Shown piece after piece: positions 1 to 7,615 of a stretch of 64,000 bases of DNA (within the stretch, counting starts at the first letter, position 1; every line of letters starts with the position of its first letter). The position numbers and the translations under genes were made by a program. The notes below the pieces were generated by a model, which was not told the DNA's origin, did not search any database, and saw nothing but the letters and a program-made list of their open reading frames with translations. This DNA is from Pelomonas sp. BJYL3 (GTDB taxonomy: Bacteria; Pseudomonadota; Gammaproteobacteria; Burkholderiales; Burkholderiaceae_C), in NCBI RefSeq assembly GCF_027257975.1, contig NZ_JANZKX010000004.1, positions 1-64,000 of the forward strand. The letters are read 5' to 3'.

Positions 1-120
1 CGGGAGAAGGGCTCAAAAGGTCCTGAAACGGGCTAAAAGCTCGAATCGGATTGCACATCGCGGAATTCCCTTCACATCGACCGGGGGGCGGTGTCGCGAG
101 GGGGAGTTGTGCAGCGGTCT

Positions 121-343
121 CGACCCGTCGGGTCATACCGGAAGCGCTGCTCTCCCCGCAGGCTGTCCTGGCGCTGGGTCAGGTTGCCGGACGCGTCGTA
201 CTGGTAGCTGCGCTCCAGCGCCACCTGCTGCGCGTTCCCCATCCGCAAGGCTCGGTGCTTGAGCAGCCGGCCCTGCGGGTCATGCTCGTACTGGCTGGCC
301 AGCTGGCCCTGGCTGCGGCCGACCTCTCGGTGCAGGGCGTCGC
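121..343 (-). pseudogene. Remnant of an rhs core (second copy)
   Basis: This 223-bp stretch encodes about 74 residues of Rhs core (the region with HREVGRSQG and YQYDASGN) and nothing of the rest of the gene. It is nearly identical to 2179-2401 inside the truncated rhs gene, with mismatches only near 321, 324 and 327. Identity stops abruptly at both ends. Below 121 the frame runs into unrelated sequence without a toxin tip. It lies downstream of the immunity gene, as expected for a fragment of an older rhs 3' end displaced when a new toxin tip was acquired. Confidence 0.85.
121..343. repeat. Direct repeat copy A (rhs core, 223 bp)
   Basis: Same-orientation repeat of 2179-2401, offset 2058 bp, with three visible mismatches at the 344-proximal end. 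Together the two copies flank the toxin tip and immunity gene. Confidence 0.9.
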
Positions 344-366
344 AGCTAAAGCCCCCTCTGTCACGA

Positions 367-981
367 TCAATCTTCCAGCCAGAATGGAACGACCTTAAAC
401 CCCTCGTCAATACTAATGAAGTCCATTCCTAACAACCCATGCTCTTGACATGCATTCCGGAAGCGTTCACTACAAACAAATTTGTCATCGATATCCAAGC
501 ATCTAAAGACATCACGCCCCCCCGCCTTATCTGGAGAAATTTTGAATTTCGTGATTTTCTCTTTTCTTGTGTACTCACCAAAATACCTATCCCGCACCGG
601 CAAGCCCGACTCCAGAGAAATCGCATCAAGATACTCAGAATTGGCCTCATCCAATATTGAAATATAATCCGACGTCAGCACATACGAGTACGTTTTTCCG
701 GCAACACTTCCATTTGATTGGATCATCCTCACCGGAACCCTCTTCAAATTCATACCATAATCCACACACAGATCCAAAAATCGATCAGAGCAGAGCAGGC
801 CATCCCAAAAATCCAACTCAATGAGCGAATGCTTAGCTCGGAATTCATATTTTTTGGTGGGGCATATTTTTTCGATATTTGGGTCGAGAGGATCCCATTC
901 CAGATCAAAATTCAAATCACCCTTCAGATAACCAGGGCAACCACGACCTCCACCCTTATACTCAATAACAAAGTAGTTCAT
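367..981 (-). CDS. Imm11-like (DUF1629) immunity protein for the AHH nuclease tip
   Basis: A 204-residue acidic protein without signal peptide or membrane segment, expected in the cytoplasm. The C-terminal pattern (CSERFRNACQEHGL followed by a short beta segment) resembles the Imm11/DUF1629 immunity family of polymorphic toxin systems; this is family recognition by eye. The preferred start is the ATG at 981, which overlaps the rhs stop as TAATG. An in-frame ATG at 996 adds five residues and has an AGGTG eight bases upstream, so it is also possible. Its place directly 3' of the nuclease tip makes it the cognate antitoxin by position. Base composition is clearly more AT-rich than the T6SS genes, a sign of separate origin. 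It should bind and block the AHH nuclease in the producing cell. Confidence 0.75.
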   Translation of the reverse strand: MNYFVIEYKGGGRGCPGYLKGDLNFDLEWDPLDPNIEKICPTKKYEFRAKHSLIELDFWDGLLCSDRFLDLCVDYGMNLKRVPVRMIQSNGSVAGKTYSYVLTSDYISILDEANSEYLDAISLESGLPVRDRYFGEYTRKEKITKFKISPDKAGGRDVFRCLDIDDKFVCSERFRNACQEHGLLGMDFISIDEGFKVVPFWLED

Positions 982-2579
982 TAAATCAGCCTGCATTTTG
1001 AATTCACCTGAACACGCCCTGAAGATATGTCATCCTTTGCGCGGCGCTGAATGTCCTTAACCCCTAGCGCCAGCTGAGTATCTGAAACCTGCCCTCGCTG
1101 CCAAGATCTGAACAGTTGATCAACTCTTGATTTGATTGATTGAGTATACTGATCGTGACTGCTCCAATGCCCCGGCAATCCAGTCTGCTGAGCGAGTGTT
1201 TCGTTGGCTGGCAAATGAATCCCGTTTCCTGCCCCGTCAGGATCGAAGCCCATCGATTTGAGCCGATCGAACATAGATTTATATTGCGGATCCTTCATCA
1301 CCTCCTCAGGAATGAGATGGTGAGCCTCGTGACAATCCCCCTTACGGCCTCCGAGTTTTCGATCCAGACGTGCACTACTAAGGCCGAATGGATCTATGCG
1401 CCCCGTCGGATTTTCGCCATATAGGAAGGTATTAATCCCCCCTTCTAGCCCAATCGGATCCTGACTCGCAAACCTCCCCACCCCCGGATCGTAGTACCTG
1501 AACCGGTTGTAATGCAGCCCCGTCTCTTCATCAAACTGCTGCCCCTGGAACCGGAACGGCTGCTCCAGCGCCGGACGCCCTTCTGCGCGTGCGCCCCAGC
1601 GTGAGCCACTCGCGCCATGCGTGCCCGTGGCCAGCAGCTGGGCTTCGCCCCACACCCGGTATTCGGCCGCCCAGGCCACCTGGCCCTGCGAGTCCGTCAG
1701 CTCCAGCGGCGCACCGATCTGGTCGCATTGGTACCAGTAGGTCTGCCCCTCCTGCACGGTGGCCAGGGGCACGAAGGAGTTGGGCTCATAGATGAACAGG
1801 GCCTGCCGGGCGCGGCGCTGGCTTTGCAGCAGCAGGTCGCCGTCCCACAGGTAGTGCGTGCTGCCGAAGGCATCGCTCTTGCTCACCCGCCGGCCCAGCG
1901 CGTCATAGGCGTAGCGCGTGGTCTGCGTCACCCCGTGGCGCGTGACCTCTGCCTCCAGCAGCTGGTGCTCGGCATTCCACCGCAGCTGCGCCTCCTCATG
2001 CGCCCCTTTGCGACGCTGCACCACATTGCCATGCACGTCGTACTCGAAACGCAGCTCCTGCCAGACCTTCAGCCGATTGCCCCCGATGGCCGGCTGCGGC
2101 CCTGAACGCTGCGCCAGCAGGTTCCCCGCCGGGTCAAAGGCGAAGTACTCCTCCACCTTCCCCGTGGCCTGCAGGATGCGACCCGTCGGGTCATACCGGA
2201 AGCGCTGCTCTCCCCGCAGGCTGTCCTGGCGCTGGGTCAGGTTGCCGGACGCGTCGTACTGGTAGCTGCGCTCCAGCGCCACCTGCTGCGCGTTCCCCAT
2301 CCGCAAGGCTCGGTGCTTGAGCAGCCGGCCCTGCGGGTCATGCTCGTACTGGCTGGCCAGCTGGCCCTGGCTGCGGCCCACTTCGCGGTGCAGGGCGTCG
2401 CGCTCGATGTCGCTGATCAGCTCGTGGCGGCCGTCCATCTCGATGTTGATCTGGTGCAGGTGCCCCGAGCCGTAGAACAGCCAGTGCAGCGTGCGCTGGT
2501 CGGGCAGCTGGGTGCGGATGCGATGGGTTGAGGCTGCCGCCGTCTCGTCGCAGCCCTCAAGCCGCCCAATTCCTCGCAC
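981..2579 (-). CDS. 5'-truncated Rhs protein with C-terminal AHH nuclease toxin tip
   Basis: Complete Rhs proteins are usually 1,300-1,600 residues; this frame has 532. Residues from about 17 to 400 are canonical YD-repeat core, starting inside the segment with LHWLFYGSGHLHQIN and ending with DPIGLEGG...IDPFGL, the conserved self-cleavage region. The last 132 residues (about 401-532) are the toxin: HEAHHLIP at about 418-424, then NGIHLP and WSSHD, the histidine motifs of AHH family HNH/EndoVII-type nucleases. The N-terminal part, including any PAAR or delivery domain, is missing. The first ~12 residues read out of the end of the thioredoxin-like gene, whose stop lies at 2557, so the junction is near 2530-2550. 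It is therefore an orphan tip: expressed only by readthrough or coupling, or a recombination donor for a full-length rhs elsewhere. Confidence 0.85.
   Translation of the reverse strand: MRGIGRLEGCDETAAASTHRIRTQLPDQRTLHWLFYGSGHLHQINIEMDGRHELISDIERDALHREVGRSQGQLASQYEHDPQGRLLKHRALRMGNAQQVALERSYQYDASGNLTQRQDSLRGEQRFRYDPTGRILQATGKVEEYFAFDPAGNLLAQRSGPQPAIGGNRLKVWQELRFEYDVHGNVVQRRKGAHEEAQLRWNAEHQLLEAEVTRHGVTQTTRYAYDALGRRVSKSDAFGSTHYLWDGDLLLQSQRRARQALFIYEPNSFVPLATVQEGQTYWYQCDQIGAPLELTDSQGQVAWAAEYRVWGEAQLLATGTHGASGSRWGARAEGRPALEQPFRFQGQQFDEETGLHYNRFRYYDPGVGRFASQDPIGLEGGINTFLYGENPTGRIDPFGLSSARLDRKLGGRKGDCHEAHHLIPEEVMKDPQYKSMFDRLKSMGFDPDGAGNGIHLPANETLAQQTGLPGHWSSHDQYTQSIKSRVDQLFRSWQRGQVSDTQLALGVKDIQRRAKDDISSGRVQVNSKCRLI
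2179..2401. repeat. Direct repeat copy B (rhs core, 223 bp)
   Basis: Partner of 121-343, inside the truncated rhs reading frame. Homologous recombination between the copies would delete the AHH tip and its immunity gene in one step and leave a single core fragment. Confidence 0.9.
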
Positions 2580-2964
2580 TGAACGCCGCCCACAGATCCG
2601 GCAGCTCCGCGCTGATGGGCAACTCCCTCAGCCGCTCCGGCAAGGCGCCCGGCGCAGGCGCCGGGTCTATGGCCTCCAGCACCGCCACCTGCTGCAGCCG
2701 CCCCTGCCGCCAGCGCAGCAGCAAGGGCAGGTCCTCGGGGACGAAGTCGCCCAGGAACTCGGCGTGGTCTTCGAGATCGAGCCAGAGCCAGGTGACTTGC
2801 GGCGGCTCTTGCGTGGCACAGAGTTCCTCGAACCGTGGTCGCAGACTTTGGCACTTGATGCACCAGCCCTCAGCGCCAAGTGCCACCAGCAGCTCGGCGC
2901 CAGGTTGGCCCAGTCGCTGGGCAATGGCCTGGGCATCGTTCCAGGGGTCCAGGACCGTCGTCAT
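2557..2964 (-). CDS. Thioredoxin-like protein, last gene of the effector operon
   Basis: A 135-residue protein with a single thioredoxin-like fold. The motif GWCIKCQSL at about residues 32-40 is a CxxC redox site (CIKC instead of the usual CGPC), and EDLPLLL later supplies the conserved cis-proline loop. No signal peptide is visible, so it should act in the cytoplasm. Its ATG overlaps the stop of the 230-aa gene by four bases (ATGA), which indicates translational coupling. It lies in one operon with a GHH2 nuclease that has 14 cysteines, so a role in keeping effector cysteines reduced before loading is an attractive inference. It could instead be a housekeeping thioredoxin captured by the locus. 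Confidence 0.75.
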   Translation of the reverse strand: MTTVLDPWNDAQAIAQRLGQPGAELLVALGAEGWCIKCQSLRPRFEELCATQEPPQVTWLWLDLEDHAEFLGDFVPEDLPLLLRWRQGRLQQVAVLEAIDPAPAPGALPERLRELPISAELPDLWAAFSARNWAA

Positions 2965-3653
2965 GGGGATGCTTCCTCAACTGCTGTTGCAGGCGACAGG
3001 AGCCGGCGCAGGCTGCCAATGATCATGTCCACCGGAGAATCTGGGGCGCTCAGGGACTGGCGCGCGGCGGCGTCCTCCGCTGACGGCGAGCCCAGCTGCG
3101 CCAAGCCCACGCAAATGCCCTCTTGGGCGGCCTGCCACTTGGCAGGCTCCTGAACGAGACGCCGCCATGCGCGGGCAACAGCCGGCAGATGGGTGTCCCA
3201 GTGCGCCCGCTGGCGCCACATCTCCGAGGACCAGGCCTGCCAGGCCGCGGCCCGTTGTTGCTCGTCGGCCCGCTCCGGGCGTGTGGGCGTGGCGGGCGTG
3301 CCCAGCGCCAGCAAGGCCCAGGTGGCCGCGAAGGCCTCAGAGGCCTTGCGCCAGCGCTGCAGGGACTCCAGCGCCAGCGGCCAGGCCGCCGGTCCTGCCA
3401 CCCAGATGCCCTCCAGGTGCGCGCACAGCAGGTCTTCGAACTGCTGCGTCTTGTCGAGGCTGAGCGGCGGCGGGGCACTGGCGTCCGACGCTTGCTCGAG
3501 CGCTCGCTGCTGCGACTTGCGCAGCTGCATGTCGTAGAACGCCGCATCCTGCAGGTGACGGCGCAGCAGCGGGGTGATGGGGCCGGACAACAGAGCGAGA
3601 TCAGGCCCGACGGCCGGGCCCGTGCCTTCCGCCACCTCAACCTCCTCAGTCAT
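2961..3653 (-). CDS. Helical protein of unknown function in effector operon
   Basis: I do not recognise this 230-residue protein. It is rich in Ala, Gln, Trp and Arg and is probably mostly alpha-helical, with no signal peptide or membrane segment. The start ATG at 3653 overlaps the stop of the propeller-like gene by eight bases and its own stop overlaps the thioredoxin-like start by four, so three genes are translationally coupled. A longer in-frame extension back to 4277 exists but reads antisense-like low-complexity sequence through the neighbouring gene and is rejected. By position it may be an accessory, chaperone or immunity component for the GHH2 effector. Confidence 0.7.
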   Translation of the reverse strand: MTEEVEVAEGTGPAVGPDLALLSGPITPLLRRHLQDAAFYDMQLRKSQQRALEQASDASAPPPLSLDKTQQFEDLLCAHLEGIWVAGPAAWPLALESLQRWRKASEAFAATWALLALGTPATPTRPERADEQQRAAAWQAWSSEMWRQRAHWDTHLPAVARAWRRLVQEPAKWQAAQEGICVGLAQLGSPSAEDAAARQSLSAPDSPVDMIIGSLRRLLSPATAVEEASP

Positions 3654-4704
3654 CCGGCATCCCATCGAACAGCACGGTCCAGGTCTTGCCGTCATAGGTG
3701 GCCGCGCCATAGCGGCCCGCCACCAGCATGGTCTTGCCGTCCGGCGAGACATCGATGCGGTGCGCGAAGCACGCCACCTGCGCCGGCATCGGGTCCTTCT
3801 TGGCCTGATGCGCGGGCACCATCTTCTTGCCCTCCAGCACAAAGGGCCCGGCGCTGTCATTGGTGCACCACAGCCGCCCCGCGAACCAGGCCGAGTCCTG
3901 GTAAGGCAGCGTGCTGTCCGCCTGCACGATGCGCTCCCAGCGCTCCTCCTGCCCCTTCCACACCGAGCAGCGCCGGTCGGTGATGTAGGCCGTGCCATCG
4001 GGCGCCACGGCCACGGTGAACAGATCGAGGTTGCTGGGGAAGGCGCGCTGGCGCCACTGGCCTTGGGTGCGTTGCCAGATCGTGCCTTCTCGGCCGACCG
4101 CGTACATATCGTCAGGCGAGAGCCCGGCCAGGTCTTCGAAGCCGCTGTTGCCGATGGCATGCAGTGCGGTCTCCCGGTCGGCGCTGCCGATGGCCGCAGG
4201 AATCGGGATGTCCTTGTGCTCGATCCACTGCTGGTTGGCCGTGCGTTCAAACACGCGGAAAGGTCCACCAACGGCAAACACCGTGCTGCCCACCCGCACG
4301 GTCTTCATGATGGCGCAATCGAACTCGCTGTAGGCATCGGGCTTGAGCTTGCCGGCGGCGGGGAAGGGAATCGGCGTCTCGCTGCCCTTGTAGGTCTTGG
4401 GCTTGTACGACCAGACGCGGCGGCCGACGTCAACCGCTAGGTACTCGGTCTGGCTGGGCTCCCAGGCACTGCTGATGCTGGCGAAGTCCAGGCTGTTCCC
4501 CTTCCAGGAAAAGACCCGCGACTCCATTGGTTGATCCAAGTTCAAGGCAACCAGCTTCGTCTGCCAGTGCTCATCAGCTTGCTCGTCTGGATCTGATTCT
4601 TCGACCAGCAAGAGGCCTAATCGGGTATGGGTAAAGCCAAATGTGGCGTCGCGAACGAAGTAGCCATCGAAAAACTTCTGATAGCGCTCTTTATCAAGAA
4701 TCAA
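3646..4704 (-). CDS. Beta-propeller-like protein next to the GHH2 nuclease; candidate immunity protein
   Basis: A 352-residue soluble protein with recurring blade-like segments (for example WSYKPKTYKG, FRVFERTANQQW, IWQRTQGQW, SVWKGQEERW and ATYDGKTW) of the kind seen in propellers of the WD40/YVTN type; the fold is inferred from this pattern. The first codon is TTG at 4704, supported by AAAGGAG seven bases upstream; no suitable ATG lies nearby. It begins 11 bases after the stop of the GHH2 nuclease, the position normally taken by an immunity gene, so blocking that nuclease is a reasonable inference. No signal peptide is present, which fits protection against a cytoplasmic DNase. Confidence 0.65.
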   Translation of the reverse strand: MILDKERYQKFFDGYFVRDATFGFTHTRLGLLLVEESDPDEQADEHWQTKLVALNLDQPMESRVFSWKGNSLDFASISSAWEPSQTEYLAVDVGRRVWSYKPKTYKGSETPIPFPAAGKLKPDAYSEFDCAIMKTVRVGSTVFAVGGPFRVFERTANQQWIEHKDIPIPAAIGSADRETALHAIGNSGFEDLAGLSPDDMYAVGREGTIWQRTQGQWRQRAFPSNLDLFTVAVAPDGTAYITDRRCSVWKGQEERWERIVQADSTLPYQDSAWFAGRLWCTNDSAGPFVLEGKKMVPAHQAKKDPMPAQVACFAHRIDVSPDGKTMLVAGRYGAATYDGKTWTVLFDGMPDD

Positions 4705-4715
4705 TTTCAGCTCCT

Positions 4716-5951
4716 TTAACTTTCTTCCGATCCGCTTTCCGTTCCACCCTGGTCTCCAGTCCCATCATGCGGCCTCACCGTTGCATGCTTGCAGTCCGGG
4801 CACCCTGGCCCCTTGCTAGCAGCCTTGCCGCAGTAGTAGTTGTCTAGCTGGGCCTGCAAGCATTCCTTGCTGCAGCCATACATCTTGCTGACTTCGTCCA
4901 GCACGAGATCGCGCGCGTCGGTATAAGGCATGTCCGCCTTGCCATGCGCGCCCTTGAACTTGAGTTTCTCGCCCGTCAGCTTGTGAATGGCGCCATGCGA
5001 GCCCGAGTACTGGTTATTGCCCTCCACGCAAATCGTGGGTGAAGGGTCTTCCTTGTAGTTTCCCCAGCAGGCACGCGTCGGTGCCATGTCTCGGCTCCAC
5101 CCCTTCATGTCGCCATGCTTGGCCTTGTAGTTGGCCCTGGCCTTCTCCGTCCCAGCCTCATCCCGGAACATCGCATCCGGCAACAGGTGGTGCCCCGTCT
5201 GCCCCGGGCAGCAGCCCTTGCCCGCCCATTTCGCCGCCGTCTTCTTGTCAAAGGGCACCAGCATGCACTTGCGGGCCCGCAGGCAGGGATCAGCAGCCCC
5301 GTAGGCCGACTGGATATCCGCCATCACCTCGCGGGCCACCTTCTTCTGCTGCTCCTTGCTGAGCTTGCCAAAGTCCTTGAGCTGATCCTTGTACTTGTTC
5401 AGCGTGCCCGAGATCTTGTCCGCGGCCTCCTTGAGCCGGTCCACCGTCCCCTTGAGGTCCGTCACGGTCTCATTGATGGCCTGCACCTTGCCGATCGCAT
5501 CGTGCGCCGTCACGGCCACGTCCACCGCCGTCATCACCCAGCCAACGATGGGGATCCAGCCCGTCAAGCCGCGGCGCACTGCCAGCTTGGCAATCTGCTT
5601 GCCGGTGTACTCCAGCGCCTCCTGCTCCAGTTTGGCGATGACGTTGTCCTTCAGGGTGTCCGCGATCTTCTTGATCGATCCCTGGATGTCGCCAAACTCC
5701 TGGCGCCATTCCTCGAAGTTGCCGAGGCCAGGTTGCACCATCAGCGGGCCGCAGTGATCCAGCACCCAATCGGAGTCCTTATGGCCGTCCTTATGTGTTT
5801 GCCGGGACTTGGGCCGTCCTTTGCCCCGCGACTTGTTCTTGTCGTCCGGCGCGCACTTCTTCTCCATCTCCGCCTTGTCCTTGGCGCATTTGGTTTTCGC
5901 GTCTTCGGTATCCAGGTAGTAGGACGCCGGGGTGTTAGGGGTGGTAGCCAT
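4716..5951 (-). CDS. T6SS effector with C-terminal GHH2 (HNH/EndoVII-like) nuclease domain
   Basis: A 411-residue protein. Residues 1-60 are charged and Lys-rich, 75-215 are helical with a hydrophobic segment at about 130-155 (WIPIVGWVM), and 220-390 form the toxin domain. TGHHLLPDAMF at 252-262 is the Gly-His-His signature of the Tox-GHH2 nuclease family, followed by GNNQYSGSHGAIH at 311-323 with the second histidine pair. There are 14 cysteines, including CC at 247-248 and CPDC at 384-387. The ATG at 5951 is chosen over an upstream in-frame start at 5999, which would overlap the PAAR-like gene; only eight bases separate the two genes. DUF4150 PAAR-like domains are often fused to GHH2 toxins, so this looks like a split version. 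Expected role: DNA cleavage in the target cell after VgrG/PAAR delivery. Confidence 0.85.
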   Translation of the reverse strand: MATTPNTPASYYLDTEDAKTKCAKDKAEMEKKCAPDDKNKSRGKGRPKSRQTHKDGHKDSDWVLDHCGPLMVQPGLGNFEEWRQEFGDIQGSIKKIADTLKDNVIAKLEQEALEYTGKQIAKLAVRRGLTGWIPIVGWVMTAVDVAVTAHDAIGKVQAINETVTDLKGTVDRLKEAADKISGTLNKYKDQLKDFGKLSKEQQKKVAREVMADIQSAYGAADPCLRARKCMLVPFDKKTAAKWAGKGCCPGQTGHHLLPDAMFRDEAGTEKARANYKAKHGDMKGWSRDMAPTRACWGNYKEDPSPTICVEGNNQYSGSHGAIHKLTGEKLKFKGAHGKADMPYTDARDLVLDEVSKMYGCSKECLQAQLDNYYCGKAASKGPGCPDCKHATVRPHDGTGDQGGTESGSEES

Positions 5952-5959
5952 TGCGGGAA

Positions 5960-6346
5960 TCAGGCGTGGTTGTGCGTCGTCGGATCGCAATGCCTGCACA
6001 CATTGAGGCCTTCAACCTTGACGTTGGGAGACCAGTCGGTGAAGTACATCTTGCCGGTGATGGTGTGGCTGGCCACGCCCATGGGGAATTGGCGCGTAGC
6101 GGCCTCGTTACCGGTGCTGGTGCTGAAGTAGGACTTGTCGCGCAGCGCCACGGGCGTCCCGCAGATGTCCACCGTCTCGCTGCCCTGAGCGAGGTCGGCC
6201 GCCTTGGCTGTGTTGGGGTAGACCACCACCACCGGGCCGGCGCTGGGCGGCGGAGGGCTCCAGCAGGGATCCGTGGGCACCGTGGCCTTGCCGTCGGCGG
6301 CCTTGGAGCAGATTTCGTTGTCGTTGGCGTAAACGTGGGTTTCCAT
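5960..6346 (-). CDS. DUF4150 PAAR-like spike-tip protein
   Basis: A 128-residue protein of the DUF4150/PAAR-like family: short N-terminal lead (VYANDNEICSKAADGKA), a proline-rich turn, YPNTAKAADL, the SxTVxICG segment and a C-terminal CRHCDPTTHNH rich in Cys and His, which could bind the metal that sharpens the spike. Family members cap VgrG and carry toxins as fused or neighbouring domains. It sits between the ketosynthase-like gene (six-base gap) and the GHH2 nuclease (eight-base gap), so it is the delivery tip for that effector. It acts first in the producer's cytoplasm during T6SS assembly and is then ejected with VgrG. Confidence 0.85.
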   Translation of the reverse strand: METHVYANDNEICSKAADGKATVPTDPCWSPPPPSAGPVVVVYPNTAKAADLAQGSETVDICGTPVALRDKSYFSTSTGNEAATRQFPMGVASHTITGKMYFTDWSPNVKVEGLNVCRHCDPTTHNHA

Positions 6347-6352
6347 GACGGT

Positions 6353-7615
6353 TCAGCGGCCTGTGGCGTTGGGGGCAGTGCTTCTCGAACGGGAGTCGGG
6401 ACGTGGGCGCACGGCGACAGCGGCTCGCACATGCTGCTCGTTGGCCAGATGAATGAAGCCATGCCCGGAGGCGGCCGCATGGCCCTGCGCAGCAAGGCTG
6501 TCGAGGTAAGCGAGCAATGCCACGCCATTGGCAGCACCCACGTCACCAATCTTGTCGGTGAGCGTCAGCAGCGCAGGAAAGGCCTGCCCCTGCAGGGCCC
6601 GTGTGCAGGCATTGGTGGCCTCGCGAGCCCGCCAGGATTCACCGTTCTGGTCACTGCAGCGGTAGTCCCAGGCGGCAGGGGCCGGTTGCACGGCAGCCAG
6701 GGTGCGGCCAATGGCACGACTGAGCCCCTGCCCGCGGTTGGGAACGGCACCCGGCGCGCCTTCTGGCAGGATGCCAGGCGCCCAGGCGGCCGGCTCCCAG
6801 TCCTGCCCTGCCGCCAGAATCGTCAGGCCTGGCGATTGAGGGCGCGCCTTCTGGAGTAGCAGAGCAGCTGCGGCCTCGCCCGGCAGGAAGCCATCGGAGT
6901 GCCCCTCCAGGATCAGACGCTGCTGGCTCAGGTAGTGGTTGATGAGCCGGCTGTTGAGCAGGCTGTCCACACCGACCAGCAGGACCGTCTCGGGACCCGG
7001 CGCCTGCCCTGGCCGGGCCGGGGTGCTCAGCAGCGACTCGGCCCAGTCCAGGGCCTGCGGCAGCCCTGCAGCCCCCAGCGCCATGACCCGCGAGGCGGGA
7101 TGCAGATCGGAGGGGCTGTAGCCGAGATGCGCGAGGGCCTGGCCCACGAGCTCGTCCAGGGGCTCATCCGGCTGATCGACCCAGTCCGCCACATCGGTGC
7201 GCGACGCCTCCCCCACCAGAATGCCCATGGCGCAGCGCTGCAGCGCGGGCGCCGCCTGCGATGCGGGCCGACGCTCGGCATCAGCGAGAAGGCAGTCACG
7301 CACCGCCATGGCAATCCACAGCGCGAGGCGACCGCGCCCCCATTGGTCATTGCTCGGCATGCGCGCCACGCGGACCGCCTGGCCGGAGTGAGCGGTGAAC
7401 TCGCTCTGGACGAAGCGGTCCATGTTGGCGCGGATGGCAGCGCTGGCCGGGGCCAGTCGATGGCCCAGCGAGCAGCACATGCCGCTGCTGCGTACTTCCA
7501 GGCTCAGCGCACGGGCGGCCAGCAGAGGCGGCTTTGCCGCGCTGACCGCGGCATCCGCAGCAGGGGCCGTCGCGTTCGGAGCGTCACCTGCCCACAGTCG
7601 TCGCCACCAAGTCAT
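6353..7615 (-). CDS. Beta-ketoacyl synthase/thiolase-like pseudoenzyme of T6SS effector cluster
   Basis: A 420-residue protein with the thiolase/ketosynthase fold. The second half has VGVDSLLNSRLINHYL followed by SDGFLPGEAAAALLL, which matches the RDGFxxGEGAGxLxLE block of KAS enzymes. The catalytic positions look lost: the nucleophile region, normally an AC pair, reads LGAAGLPQAL; the second-His block normally written KxxxGHxxGAAG reads DKIGDVGAANG; the region usually holding the first His reads DQNGESWRAREA. Genes of this type often accompany DUF2169 and PAAR-like genes in T6SS loci. Its start overlaps the DUF2169 stop by four bases. A structural or chaperone role in effector loading is more likely than acyl chemistry; this is inference. 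Confidence 0.8.
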   Translation of the reverse strand: MTWWRRLWAGDAPNATAPAADAAVSAAKPPLLAARALSLEVRSSGMCCSLGHRLAPASAAIRANMDRFVQSEFTAHSGQAVRVARMPSNDQWGRGRLALWIAMAVRDCLLADAERRPASQAAPALQRCAMGILVGEASRTDVADWVDQPDEPLDELVGQALAHLGYSPSDLHPASRVMALGAAGLPQALDWAESLLSTPARPGQAPGPETVLLVGVDSLLNSRLINHYLSQQRLILEGHSDGFLPGEAAAALLLQKARPQSPGLTILAAGQDWEPAAWAPGILPEGAPGAVPNRGQGLSRAIGRTLAAVQPAPAAWDYRCSDQNGESWRAREATNACTRALQGQAFPALLTLTDKIGDVGAANGVALLAYLDSLAAQGHAAASGHGFIHLANEQHVRAAVAVRPRPDSRSRSTAPNATGR

